From Desulforhopalus sp. (GTDB lineage Bacteria; Desulfobacterota; Desulfobulbia; Desulfobulbales; Desulfocapsaceae): a stretch of DNA of 64,000 nt. The stretch covers positions 62,001 through 126,000 of the forward strand of contig JAOTRX010000005.1 of the NCBI GenBank assembly GCA_030247675.1, read 5' to 3'. Position numbers and translations under genes: made by a program. This document shows positions 17,538-26,315 of this stretch, in pieces. The notes below the pieces were generated by a model. The model saw only the letters and a program-made list of their open reading frames with translations. It searched no databases and was not told the DNA's origin. Position 1 is the stretch's first letter. The number at the start of each line of letters is the position of its first letter.

Positions 17538-17851
17538 GTTACTTCCTTGGTAATCCAATCTTTATAGGTCTTACTGACAAAATTTATTTCTTGGGCTATT
17601 ATTTCAGGGGTCTGATAAGGATGCTCTTTGAGGATGAGGCGTTCCACTGCGGGATAATGTCTGGCGAGAGTCTTAAGGCTCAGTAGAAATTCAGTCGCCG
17701 TAACCACCCTTCCCTGCCATCGGTAAATGCTGGTAATAGGCGCAGAAATCTGTGCACAAGCGGCCAGCCGGGAATTGACCAGGATAGTTGCTATCCGTTC
17801 GGCATCTTCCTTTCGTTCGCAGGTTGTCATAATTAGCAGAGGTTTTTTCAT
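17534..17851 (-). CDS. cutA: CutA-like divalent cation tolerance protein
   Basis: A small trimeric cytoplasmic protein of 105 residues, the normal length for CutA1. Family features visible are MTTCERKEDAERIA at the start, the NSRLAACAQI segment with conserved Cys, ITSIYRWQG, and the C-terminal LKEHPYQTPEII. Linked in E. coli to copper and divalent-cation tolerance, but the precise function remains unsettled. Its stop overlaps the start of the small Cys-rich gene. It is divergent from coaX across a 190-bp spacer. Confidence 0.93.
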   Translation of the reverse strand: MKKPLLIMTTCERKEDAERIATILVNSRLAACAQISAPITSIYRWQGRVVTATEFLLSLKTLARHYPAVERLILKEHPYQTPEIIAQEINFVSKTYKDWITKEVT

Positions 17852-17948
17852 TATAATATCGAATAGATATAGGTGGCTAGCCTGTTTTGTCCAGAAAAAG
17901 CGTGGGCAACGTTACCTTGCCATGGAAACGAAATTATGCTGATTTGTT

Positions 17949-17977
17949 TTGAATGCTTTTCCCTGACTGTCTATTAT
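17949..17977 (+). promoter_or_regulatory. Predicted sigma-70-type promoter for coaX
   Basis: TTGAAT and TATTAT are separated by 17 bases. Predicted transcription would begin near 17985, giving a leader of about 55 bases before the coaX ATG. The match is good but unproven. Confidence 0.45.
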
Positions 17978-18040
17978 AATGACTCGTCTAACATTTCCAA
18001 TAAATAGCTTTATCTCAAAAAATAAACCATCAGGTGCATA

Positions 18041-18841
18041 ATGTTTTTGGTTATAGATATTGGCAACTCACACACAGTTACAGGCATGTATGACGGTGAT
18101 AAATTAATTGCCCACTGGCGATTAAAGTCGGATTCAAAAAGTACCGCTGATGAACTGGCTATTCGTTATCATACACTTTTTGAAATGGCCGGAATGAGAG
18201 AAGAAAAGATCCACGGCATAATTATCGCAAGCGTGGTCCCTACCCTGGAAACGGCATGGGTTGCCTGTTGCCGGAAGCATTTTGCCGCGCATCTCGAACA
18301 TGATATTATTGTCATTGCTGTCGAACGGTTGAGAAACCTGATCACCGTACAACTCGACAATCCTCAGGAGGTTGGCGCAGACAGGTTGGTTAACGCTATT
18401 GCTGCGTGGGATCTTAGACCCTGCAAACAGATCGTCATTGATTTTGGAACAGCTATTACCTTCGATTGTGTTACTGAGAAATGTGAGTATCTAGGCGGAG
18501 TTATTCTTCCGGGGATTGCTATATCCCTGGAAGCATTGTCAAGCAGAACCGCCAAGCTTCCCCATATCGATGTATCAGCGGCACCTGCCCACCTTATCGG
18601 AAAATCAACCGTTCAAGCGATGAAAAGCGGTATTCTTTATGGTTACGGGGCGATGGTCGATGGCCTCGTAAGCGGCATTAAAAAGGAAATGGTTCCCACC
18701 CCTGAAGATGATTTTCGTGTGGTTGCCACAGGCGGCATGGCTGCCCTCATCGCCCCTTTTGCAACCTCCATCGATATTATCGATCCAATGCTTACCCTTA
18801 AAGGATTAGCTATTATTTACCGGAAAATAGTAGGCAAATGA
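18041..18841 (+). CDS. coaX: Type III pantothenate kinase
   Basis: It phosphorylates pantothenate in the first step of coenzyme A synthesis. It is 266 residues, ASKHA fold. Motifs: DIGNSHTVTG at the N terminus (phosphate-1 loop), GADRLVNAIAA near residue 112, VIDFGTAITFD near 130, and GVILPGIAISLEALSSRTAKLP. AGGTG lies four bases before the ATG. It overlaps the LD-carboxypeptidase gene by four bases (ATGA). panC, an earlier gene of the same route, is 24 kb away. Confidence 0.95.
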   Translation: MFLVIDIGNSHTVTGMYDGDKLIAHWRLKSDSKSTADELAIRYHTLFEMAGMREEKIHGIIIASVVPTLETAWVACCRKHFAAHLEHDIIVIAVERLRNLITVQLDNPQEVGADRLVNAIAAWDLRPCKQIVIDFGTAITFDCVTEKCEYLGGVILPGIAISLEALSSRTAKLPHIDVSAAPAHLIGKSTVQAMKSGILYGYGAMVDGLVSGIKKEMVPTPEDDFRVVATGGMAALIAPFATSIDIIDPMLTLKGLAIIYRKIVGK

Positions 18842-19785
18842 AACCCTCCCTCGTGCCACTCCCTCTGAAACGAGGTGATACTCTAGGAATAATTGCTCCG
18901 GCAGGCCGGTTAACCGACGTTGATCGTTTTCATCGTGGTGTTGCTGTACTCCGCGAAATGGGTTTTGATGTCAGGTATCCAAGAGATCTCTGGCCAGGAC
19001 TTGACCATCTAGCCGATACCGATGGAAATCGGTGCGCGGAATTTAATGAACTTCTACAAGATTCTGAGGTCAAGGCTCTGATTGCCTTGCGAGGTGGTTA
19101 CGGGTGCCTGCGCATGATGGATGAGATTAATCTCGCCGCCACCACCACCTTTAAGAAGCTGGTGATTGGTTTTTCAGACATTACCTTGCTCCTTAACTAT
19201 CTGTATCAAAAGACCGGTCTCATTGGTCTGCATGGGCCTGTCGTAACCTCTCTCGGGGATGTGGATTCAATAAGTTTGGAACGTTTATTTCTTTGTCTTA
19301 CCGGCAGGTGGAGTGAACCGGTTCGTGCTAGAGAAATTGAGCTTGTCAGAGATGGGCCTGTCGCGACCGGACCCTTGGTTGGAGGAAATCTGGCCAGCCT
19401 GGTTAGCGTTATTGGCACACCCTTCGATTTTTCCTGGGATAATAAGATTGTTTTTCTTGAGGACATCAACGAACCAGCCTACAAAATCGACCGAATGTTG
19501 ACACAACTGTATCTTGCCGGTAAGTTCGCTCGTGTCGCAGGAATTATTCTGGGTGGTTTCTCGGGTCTTTTCTCCTCCGACAAAGTCCAGCAAGACCGCT
19601 ATATGGAGGGTATCTGGAAAAGAGTTCTCGAACTTTGCGGTGATCGAAATATTACCGTTTGGGGTAACTTCCCCTGCGGCCACGCTGCACGCAACCTCAC
19701 CTTACCTTTGGGGGCCCTTGCCCAAATGCAGAGCTCAAAGTCGCGGTTGGTCTTTCCTGAACCTCGCTCCGGCAATGTGATATGA
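18838..19785 (+). CDS. ldcA: LD-carboxypeptidase (peptidase family S66)
   Basis: A 315-residue serine peptidase of family S66 (LdcA/MccF). LdcA removes the terminal D-Ala from tetrapeptides during murein recycling, and relatives cleave microcin C. The catalytic Ser is in the nucleophile elbow GFSDIT near residue 112. The Glu lies in FLEDINEP and the His in GHAARNLTLPLG near the C terminus. The N-terminal GDTLGIIAPAGRL is typical. There is no signal peptide, consistent with a cytoplasmic recycling role. It is translationally coupled to coaX by ATGA overlap. LdcA fits better than MccF from context, but the substrate is inferred. Confidence 0.9.
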   Translation: MKPSLVPLPLKRGDTLGIIAPAGRLTDVDRFHRGVAVLREMGFDVRYPRDLWPGLDHLADTDGNRCAEFNELLQDSEVKALIALRGGYGCLRMMDEINLAATTTFKKLVIGFSDITLLLNYLYQKTGLIGLHGPVVTSLGDVDSISLERLFLCLTGRWSEPVRAREIELVRDGPVATGPLVGGNLASLVSVIGTPFDFSWDNKIVFLEDINEPAYKIDRMLTQLYLAGKFARVAGIILGGFSGLFSSDKVQQDRYMEGIWKRVLELCGDRNITVWGNFPCGHAARNLTLPLGALAQMQSSKSRLVFPEPRSGNVI

Positions 19786-19894
19786 TGTTTGACTTGTCAT
19801 GTGTTCCGTGCTATAGGGAGGACAAAACGCCTTAAACGTAGAGTCTAAATTACTCATAAACCACAATAAAACAGAATTGTCTGCCCTTGCTGCC

Positions 19895-20344
19895 ATGAAA
19901 AAACATCTCGTAAAGTCTCTTGTTTTAGGATTGTTTTCAGCCTTCTTGCTCTCCACGGCGTATGCTGCCGATTACTTAACGGTAACCGCTGATAATGCCA
20001 GTATAAAAACCGGTCCGGACAAAAAGAATCCGACGTCGATGGAGCTTTTCCAGGGGTATCCGCTGAAGGTGCTGAGCAAAGAAGGCGAATGGTATAAAGT
20101 TACCGATTTTGAAGGTGATACCGGCTATATTCATCAAGGGATTGTCAAAAAATGCGACACTGTAATCGTTATTTCTGAAAAAAGTGTCAATCTGCGTGCC
20201 GAACCCTCACAGACGGCTCCAGTTGTGGCCGACGTTGAACGAGGTGTTGTTATGACCAAATTAACAACAAAGGACAAATGGACACAGGTCCGTCATAGCG
20301 GCGGCACTACCGGTTGGATTTTCAACACCCTCCTCTGGCCTTGA
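19895..20344 (+). CDS. Exported bacterial SH3 domain protein
   Basis: A 149-residue protein with a clear signal peptide (MKKHLVKSLVLGLFSAFLLS, cleavage predicted after AYA). Two bacterial SH3 (SH3_3/SH3b) repeats follow: DNASIKTGPDKKNP...GEWYKVTDFEGDTGYIHQ, and SVNLRAEPSQTAPVV...WTQVRHSGGTTGWIF. Such proteins are periplasmic and often bind peptidoglycan or assist cell-wall enzymes. The ATG at 19895 is chosen because it opens a normal signal peptide. Its last 52 bases overlap the 3' end of the convergent helicase gene. It may be cotranscribed with the LD-carboxypeptidase gene. Confidence 0.82.
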   Translation: MKKHLVKSLVLGLFSAFLLSTAYAADYLTVTADNASIKTGPDKKNPTSMELFQGYPLKVLSKEGEWYKVTDFEGDTGYIHQGIVKKCDTVIVISEKSVNLRAEPSQTAPVVADVERGVVMTKLTTKDKWTQVRHSGGTTGWIFNTLLWP

Positions 20345-23286
20345 TGGAGGATTGACTCTATTGTTTTTTCTAAGTTAAGGGGAAGACGCACCTTTTGTTT
20401 GGCCTTGTTGGTAAACAAAAGGAAGCCCTGCTCCAGGGCATAAAGCAGAAGATCCCGGGTGATTTCGACGTCTTTTCGGCAGTATTGCTGTATAAGATCA
20501 ATCCTTCCTTCTTTATACCATTTTAGTGCCTGTAGTCCATCGGCGGATTTTGCCTGGCCAAGAGTGTGCTCCGCAAGACTATTGAGGCTTAGTCTATAAC
20601 CCAAATATTTATGGGCTTCTTCTAAAAGATCAAGAGTCGGAAGGCTTTGGAGATCGATGTCGGTATACGCTGACAACACAATATTGTCGAAGCGTTTATT
20701 ATTAAAACCGACCACCAGTTCAAATGTTTGAAGATGTTTTACCAAATCACTCATCTCATGCTCGAGGTACGTGACACAGTCGCCTATTTCCGAGTCGTAA
20801 ACCACTGCGACGGATATCCCCATTCGTTGCGCCTGATGCCACCCGCCAACCTCCTCTGCTGAGCGGATTGTCTCAAGATCAAAAACCCCGAATTTCTTTG
20901 GCAAGGCTGCAAGCTTTTTTGGTCTATCGGGCCGCACGATTCCCTGGCTATTGATTTCCATGCCTGTAATATTTTCAAGAGATAACTGATCTTGCCCGAC
21001 TGTTAGTTTATCCCGTTGCTGCTCTTTGAGAATAGCTTCAAGAAGAATCAGGCATGCTTGTTTATCGATTGGTCTGTTTCCCGAACCACATTTCGGGGAG
21101 TGGACACAGGATGGACAGCCGTTTTCACAACTGCAGGACTTGATCGATTGAAAGGCCTGTGTGAGAAGCAAATCGATTTTATCAAAGGCCTCCTTCGTCA
21201 AGCCGACTCCCCCGGGGTAGCCGTCGTAGATAAAGACCGAAGCCATTTCCGTCTGGGCATGTAGAGGGCAGGAAATACCGCCGATATCATTCCTGTCACA
21301 GAGAACCAACAAGGGGAAAAGGGCAATGAGCGCATGTTCCAGAGCATGGATTGCACCCATGAAATGGTATTTTTCACGCTCAAGCTTTTCAACAATATGT
21401 TGTGGAATATCAACCCATAATCCTTCTGTTTCAATTACCTGCTCGGGTAAATCCAGGGAGAAGGAGGAAATCAGCTTCTGGGTATGATTATTGCGCTTCT
21501 GATATCCGGTGACTTTTTCGGCAACTCGAACTCGTCCAAAAAATATCTGGACCCCAAAACTATTCTTTTGTCTCAATACCTCAAGTATCTCAGTTCGTTT
21601 CTCAGTAGTTGGGCGGGTAAAATAGTTGGTAGATTCCCGCCTCGCGACAACTTCTTTTCCCAGAAGGTCGAGTTTTTCAACAACCCAGGTAGTAGACCGG
21701 TGCAGATAGAGTGCGCCGGGGTGACATTCCTTCATTCCTCGTCCACCATCAATTTCCCCTATTATTTCACCATTCTCTCCATCAATGATTGCCATCTGCG
21801 TCCCGCCACCGCGTAAGTTCACTTGGCGATGGGGATATTTTCGAGAGGAAATCCACCTATCCCCTTGCGCCGTTTGGAGCAATGCACCCGATTCAGTGAG
21901 TCGTACGATGCTATTATTAATGACTTGATTTTGCAGAAGTGCTTCAGTGGCTGAGATCGGGAGTTCAGCACTGCAACAATGGAGATGTTGTTCCATGACT
22001 GAAACGTTAGTAGGATTGAGAACTGCGGCTTCTGGCGACCTGGAAAAGAAATCGTCAGGTTGGCGCATGAAATGCTGATCCAGGGCATCTTCCTGAGCGA
22101 TGAGAATTGTCGCCGATTTCCTTGAACCTCTGCCGACCCGCCCTCCCCTTTGCAAGGTTGCCATGATTGAGCCGGGATAGCCTAATAAGATGCAAAGATC
22201 CAAGTTTCCTATGTCGATGCCGAGTTCCAGAGCGGAGGTCGAAATGACGCCGAGGAGAGCTCCGGAAAAGAGCATTTTTTCAATCTCTCGCCTTTCTTCT
22301 GGAAGAAAGCCAGCCCTGTAAGCACTCAATTTTCCTGAGAGATTGCCGAGGCGCGGGGTCGTCCACAGGTTGATAAGCTCGGTCATTTTCCTCGATTGGG
22401 TATAGACGATAGTGCGAAGACCTCTTTTTATTGCTGCCTCTAGTAATTGACTCGCCGTGTAAGCGGGACTGTCCCAGGGATTAAGAAAAAGCATATTTCT
22501 TTCCGCCCTGGGTGCTCCTGATTCGGTAACGACCTCGACCGGTCTGTCTAATAGCAGTTTTCCTAGTTCCTCGGGATTACCAATGGTTGCGGAAAGCAAA
22601 ATAAAAGTCGGGTTTCCACCATAGTAGGCGGCAAGACGCTGAAGCCTTCTGACAACCCAGGCCATGTGGCTGCCAAGAATACCACGGTAGGTATGCACTT
22701 CATCAATAACAACGTAGCGTAATGCTGTAAAAAATGACTGCCAACTTTGATGATATGGCAGAATCGACAGGTGAAGCATATCGGGATTGGTGAAAAGTAC
22801 CCTTGGGTGGTGGTCGCGGATTTTCCTTCTTTGATAACTTGAGGTGTCACCGTCAAATATTGCTGCAAAATTCTTATGTTGTTTCTGAATGCCCGAAGGA
22901 AGTTTTGAAAATGTTCTTGTTAACACCGAGTATTGATCTTGGGCCAAGGCCTTGAGTGGGAAGAGGTAGAGCGAGTGGCCAGGATCGTTTCTAAAAAGAT
23001 CGTTTAACACCGGCAGATTGTAAACAAGGCTCTTGCCTGAGGCGGTTGGTGTTGCCACAACGACATGATGTCCTTGTAAAATGCGTTGAATGGCTTGACT
23101 TTGATGTGTGTAAAGCTTTGTTATCTTCAAGTCGGTTAAGCAATCTTGCAGAGCCGGGGAAAGCTGTAGATCATCTTGGCAATATTGACCGTTTTTTGCA
23201 GGATACACCTTGTGGCAAACAACCTGATGGCCGAATTTGGGAGAATTTTTTAGAGAATCCAGGTATTCGGAGACATCATTTTGCAT
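20293..23286 (-). CDS. MrfA-like DEAD/DEAH helicase fused to a DEDD (MrfB/YprB-like) exonuclease domain
   Basis: A 997-residue fusion. The N-terminal helicase has ATPTASGKS (Walker A), DEVH, LSATIGNP, YTQSRKM and GYPGSIMATLQRGGRVGRG. This is the MrfA/YprA branch of superfamily 2. A DUF1998-type region follows with the Cys cluster CSCENGCPSCVHSPKC. From about residue 799 comes an RNase H-like exonuclease with FDLET (D803, E805), FNNKRFDN (D867) and CRKDVEITRDL (D939). In Bacillus subtilis, MrfA and MrfB are separate partners in repair of mitomycin C damage; here both activities seem to be in one chain. The C-terminal tail overlaps the convergent SH3 gene by 52 bases. Confidence 0.88.
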   Translation of the reverse strand: MQNDVSEYLDSLKNSPKFGHQVVCHKVYPAKNGQYCQDDLQLSPALQDCLTDLKITKLYTHQSQAIQRILQGHHVVVATPTASGKSLVYNLPVLNDLFRNDPGHSLYLFPLKALAQDQYSVLTRTFSKLPSGIQKQHKNFAAIFDGDTSSYQRRKIRDHHPRVLFTNPDMLHLSILPYHQSWQSFFTALRYVVIDEVHTYRGILGSHMAWVVRRLQRLAAYYGGNPTFILLSATIGNPEELGKLLLDRPVEVVTESGAPRAERNMLFLNPWDSPAYTASQLLEAAIKRGLRTIVYTQSRKMTELINLWTTPRLGNLSGKLSAYRAGFLPEERREIEKMLFSGALLGVISTSALELGIDIGNLDLCILLGYPGSIMATLQRGGRVGRGSRKSATILIAQEDALDQHFMRQPDDFFSRSPEAAVLNPTNVSVMEQHLHCCSAELPISATEALLQNQVINNSIVRLTESGALLQTAQGDRWISSRKYPHRQVNLRGGGTQMAIIDGENGEIIGEIDGGRGMKECHPGALYLHRSTTWVVEKLDLLGKEVVARRESTNYFTRPTTEKRTEILEVLRQKNSFGVQIFFGRVRVAEKVTGYQKRNNHTQKLISSFSLDLPEQVIETEGLWVDIPQHIVEKLEREKYHFMGAIHALEHALIALFPLLVLCDRNDIGGISCPLHAQTEMASVFIYDGYPGGVGLTKEAFDKIDLLLTQAFQSIKSCSCENGCPSCVHSPKCGSGNRPIDKQACLILLEAILKEQQRDKLTVGQDQLSLENITGMEINSQGIVRPDRPKKLAALPKKFGVFDLETIRSAEEVGGWHQAQRMGISVAVVYDSEIGDCVTYLEHEMSDLVKHLQTFELVVGFNNKRFDNIVLSAYTDIDLQSLPTLDLLEEAHKYLGYRLSLNSLAEHTLGQAKSADGLQALKWYKEGRIDLIQQYCRKDVEITRDLLLYALEQGFLLFTNKAKQKVRLPLNLEKTIESILHQGQRRVLKIQPVVPPL

Positions 23287-23414
23287 AGTCGGGAACGGTT
23301 GACGAGCAGATTGCCGTGTTTTTATAAACTGTTGCTTAAAAAGCTGAGAATGTATATTTTGCAGCCTGTTTCTTTTTGCCTACACTTTTTTCTTCATGAC
23401 CGAATTCAAGATAA

Positions 23415-23476
23415 AGCCGAGTTGAGAAGTTTGTCTGCTCAAACGATACTTATACCCTTATGGCATAAAAGAGGAT
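23415..23476 (+). repeat. Dispersed intergenic repeat, copy B
   Basis: This copy of the approximately 60-bp element has GAGAAG/CTGCTC arms, the core AAACGATACTTATACCC, then a second stem TATACC/GGCATA. It lies in the divergent spacer between the helicase and pheA-tyrA genes, oriented toward pheA-tyrA and ending about 37 bp before its ATG. Confidence 0.75.
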
Positions 23477-23512
23477 AATCACGAACTCTTTGTTTCTTCT
23501 CCCACTACAACT

Positions 23513-25207
23513 ATGATCTCGATTGCCACCTTAGGCCCCGTTGGTTCAGATAGTCATCAGGCTGCAATCCAATTCTCTCCGGAAGCAGAATTGGTGCTTT
23601 TTACCCGTATTACCGATGTTCTCGCCGCCTTTACCGCAGGCAGGGTGAAGAACGCTTTCGTCCCTGTGTACAACACCCGAGAGGGAGAGGTAAAGGACTA
23701 TTTCCGGTTGGTTGCCAAAATGGAGCACGGGTTCTGGGTAGACAATGTTGTCTTGCCTATTCATCTTTCTCTTGGTGTACTTTCCGACCATTCGGAATCA
23801 GGGGCAAAGATTACCACAATAGTCGGCAGAAGTTCAGTGTTTAGACAATGCACTGAATACATTGAGGCGCACTACCCCGATGCGATTCTTATGGCCGTTC
23901 ATGATATTGAATCGGCAATGCAGGAAATTCGCGAAAAAGGTCAAACTGATTATGCGGTAATTGAGTCAGAGGAGATTATTCTACGCCATGAGTTCTCACT
24001 GATCGCCAGAGAGGTGGTAGCGTATAACCGCACGAGATTTGCCGTACTGGGACACAATTATGCACCTGTCACCGGTTATGATGCAACCGCAATAATTACC
24101 AAGCCGCTTCGTGACCGAGTGGGTTTGTTGGCAGACATTCTCGGGGAGTTTACCAGGCGAGGAATCAATATCCTTGACCTGCAGAGCGAAAACGATATTA
24201 AAACACAAAAATTGCTTATTTATGTTGAGGTTGAGGGGCATCTCCACGATCCTCTTCTCAAAAGTGCTCTGCATACCATTGAAACGTTAATCATTGAAGA
24301 AGAAGGCGCGTTAAAGGTTCTCGGTTCCTTTCCCAGAGTTGAAATGCGGGTAAAGCAAATCAAGTCCTTTGGCTTTATCGGCAGCGGCGAAATGAGCAAA
24401 TGGTTTGCCGATCGCTTGCGAAATGAGGGTTACAAGACCTTCATTACCGGTCGCACCTCTCCCCTTACTCCAGAGGAGATGATCAGCAAGGTGGAAGTGG
24501 TTATTGTCTGCGTGCCAATTTCAGTAACATCCCAAACAATCAGGAAATACGGTCCATTACTGAAAGATGGTCAGGCGTTGATTATCCTAGCGGGTGAATC
24601 AGAAAACACCATAAAAGCATCATTGGAAGCAACCAGTCAAGGTGTTGAGGTGATGTTCGTTCACAATCTTTGGGGACCGCAAACACTGACCATGAAAGAC
24701 AAAAACGCCGCAGTGGTCAGAACCCCTCGGAGTGGTTCTTTCTGTAGTGAATTTGAAGCATTCCTTTATAAGCACGGAGCAGACATCTACCACGACAGTG
24801 CGATAAAACACGATCTACTAATGGGGGTTGGGCAGAAACTCCCTACTACCATTTCTGTCGCTCTTGCAAAAACCTTACGGGAATTCAATATCAATTGTGA
24901 TGATATTGGTAGCCACTCGACCTTGACTTCACTGTATGGAATACTGGCAATGGCCCGAACCCACAGTCAAAACCCGCGAACCTACGCTGAGATTATGGCA
25001 ACAACCGGCGAAGGACGTAAAATAGTCAAGACCTTTGCCGCCAACATTATCTGTTTGATCGACCTTGCTGAACGGGGAGATATAGCGAAATTATCTGAAA
25101 TAATGGAGGAAAACAAAAACTTTATGTCTCCAGCCTTCCTTCAACTGCGGATGAAACAAGCAAAGGCCGTTGATGAGGTGATGAGCAACCCCAATATGAA
25201 GGTCTGA
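23513..25207 (+). CDS. Fused prephenate dehydratase - ACT - prephenate dehydrogenase (PheA-TyrA)
   Basis: A 564-residue protein joining both branches of aromatic amino-acid synthesis from prephenate. Residues 1-190 resemble prephenate dehydratase: LGPVGSDSHQAA, FVPVYNTREGEV, and the catalytic TRF motif at 174-176. Residues about 200-280 form an ACT domain (RDRVGLLADILGEFTRRGINI). From about 284 there is a TyrA-type dehydrogenase with dinucleotide loop GFIGSGEMSKWF, HNLWGP (catalytic His 384), and HDLLMGVGQKLP. There is no chorismate mutase domain. PheA and TyrA normally occur separately or each fused to AroQ. No ribosome site is clear before the ATG; repeat copy B is just upstream. Confidence 0.85.
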   Translation: MISIATLGPVGSDSHQAAIQFSPEAELVLFTRITDVLAAFTAGRVKNAFVPVYNTREGEVKDYFRLVAKMEHGFWVDNVVLPIHLSLGVLSDHSESGAKITTIVGRSSVFRQCTEYIEAHYPDAILMAVHDIESAMQEIREKGQTDYAVIESEEIILRHEFSLIAREVVAYNRTRFAVLGHNYAPVTGYDATAIITKPLRDRVGLLADILGEFTRRGINILDLQSENDIKTQKLLIYVEVEGHLHDPLLKSALHTIETLIIEEEGALKVLGSFPRVEMRVKQIKSFGFIGSGEMSKWFADRLRNEGYKTFITGRTSPLTPEEMISKVEVVIVCVPISVTSQTIRKYGPLLKDGQALIILAGESENTIKASLEATSQGVEVMFVHNLWGPQTLTMKDKNAAVVRTPRSGSFCSEFEAFLYKHGADIYHDSAIKHDLLMGVGQKLPTTISVALAKTLREFNINCDDIGSHSTLTSLYGILAMARTHSQNPRTYAEIMATTGEGRKIVKTFAANIICLIDLAERGDIAKLSEIMEENKNFMSPAFLQLRMKQAKAVDEVMSNPNMKV

Positions 25208-25342
25208 TTGAGCGGTTGTATTTTGACCGGTTGGAATTATAGTTGTTGCGTTGTCCAATTTACTAATCGTTGTCAATCCGTTTACGCAGACAACATGGAG
25301 ATTTCTGTGTCGGGCGGTTTAAATTTTTAAAGGAGTGGCTGT

Positions 25343-25990
25343 ATGTTTCATGATTTAAGTTTTCTTGATGAAGAAAAAATCTGTCCGCATTGCAAGACCT
25401 TATTGTCTTGTTGTGAAGCGCCGCCTATTCACGTCGGAGATGGCTTGGGTTGGGGTGCAGAGGTTATGTTTATCTGCCTGAATGATTCCTGCTCCCTTTT
25501 TCTCAAAGGATGGGAACAGATTGAAAGAAATTACGGACATCATGCCTCTTATCGATATATGGAGTTACCGGGAAGCCCGGAAGGCAATTTGATGATGGTC
25601 GGCAATGTCGATGCGTTTAAAGCTTGTGTTATTAACAAGGAAGTTTTGTTGGCGCAAAATGAAAGGTTTTATCGGGAGAAAGCCGCCGTTGAAGGATTGA
25701 AAACCTGCGTCGAGAAAAAGGACCTGCAGCCGGTATTGACGCTTCTCCTTGATGAGGCTGCGTCGAAAGATAACCGATTGGCCGCTCTAGACTATCTCCA
25801 AAAGCTCAATGATCTTGAGTGTATTGATCCCCTTAGAAATCATACATTCAGGGATCCGGCAACGGAATTTGCGGTCAAACAGATAATCGAAAAAGTATTG
25901 CAGGCAAACTTCAAAAAAGAGTGCCCTCATTGTCTCGAAATCATTAAGGCACAAGCCAAAAAATGCATGTTTTGCAAAGAAAACCTGTAA
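25343..25990 (+). CDS. Zinc-ribbon protein of unknown function
   Basis: A 215-residue cytoplasmic protein with a Cys pair at each end. The N terminus has CPHCKTLLSCC then CLNDSC. The C terminus has CPHCLEI...KKCMFCKENL, a rubredoxin-like zinc ribbon. The middle is helical with HEAT-like spacing (LTLLLDEAASKDNRLAALDYLQKLND). I do not recognise a named family; similar proteins occur in sulfate reducers. AAAGGAG lies seven bases before the ATG, a strong ribosome site. It stands alone between pheA-tyrA and the tRNA-His gene. Confidence 0.65.
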   Translation: MFHDLSFLDEEKICPHCKTLLSCCEAPPIHVGDGLGWGAEVMFICLNDSCSLFLKGWEQIERNYGHHASYRYMELPGSPEGNLMMVGNVDAFKACVINKEVLLAQNERFYREKAAVEGLKTCVEKKDLQPVLTLLLDEAASKDNRLAALDYLQKLNDLECIDPLRNHTFRDPATEFAVKQIIEKVLQANFKKECPHCLEIIKAQAKKCMFCKENL

Positions 25991-26001
25991 ATATTTTGCC
26001 C

Positions 26002-26030
26002 TTGCAAAACATTTCTTGAACGAGTATAAA
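26002..26030 (+). promoter_or_regulatory. Predicted sigma-70 promoter for tRNA-His
   Basis: TTGCAA and TATAAA are separated by exactly 17 bases. The start would fall near 26037, about 28 bases before the tRNA. The close match and position make this one of the better promoter calls in the window. Confidence 0.65.
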
Positions 26031-26064
26031 ACACCTGCTTTTCACAGTGGCAATCCATTTATGT

Positions 26065-26142
26065 GGTGGGCGTAGCTCAATTGGTTAGAGCACCTGGTTG
26101 TGGCCCAGGAGGCCGTGGGTTCAAGTCCCATCGCTCACCCCA
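26065..26142 (+). tRNA. tRNA-His (anticodon GTG), CCA encoded
   Basis: It folds as a cloverleaf. The acceptor stem GTGGGCG pairs with CGCTCAC with one G-U. The D arm is AGCTCAATTGGTTAGAGC. The anticodon stem-loop CCTGGTTGTGGCCCAGG presents GTG, and the T arm GTGGGTTCAAGTCCCAT is regular. The extra G at 26065 (position -1) opposite C73 is the identity mark of tRNA-His. The 3' CCA is encoded at 26140-26142. Confidence 0.97.
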
Positions 26143-26147
26143 CATAT

Positions 26148-26191
26148 AAAACGACAAAAGGGCGGCAGAAATGCCGCCCTTTTGTCGTTTG
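26148..26191 (+). terminator. Strong hairpin terminator after tRNA-His
   Basis: A near-perfect stem of about 19 bp: AAACGACAAAAGGGCGGCA pairs with its complement around a GAAA loop. The 3' arm includes CCCTTTTG and ends with TTTG. A-rich and T-rich ends make it symmetric, so it may work on both strands. It begins 6 bp after the tRNA. Confidence 0.9.
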
Positions 26192-26315
26192 TACTCAACA
26201 TATTGACTTTGACGAGTGTACGGGAGTAGCTTTTTAGCGAAAGATCTCTTAGATTAAGTCCTCTCTCGAAAAAACCTTAAGCCCCTTTTCTTTTTAGCCA
26301 AAGAAACTACCTGTT

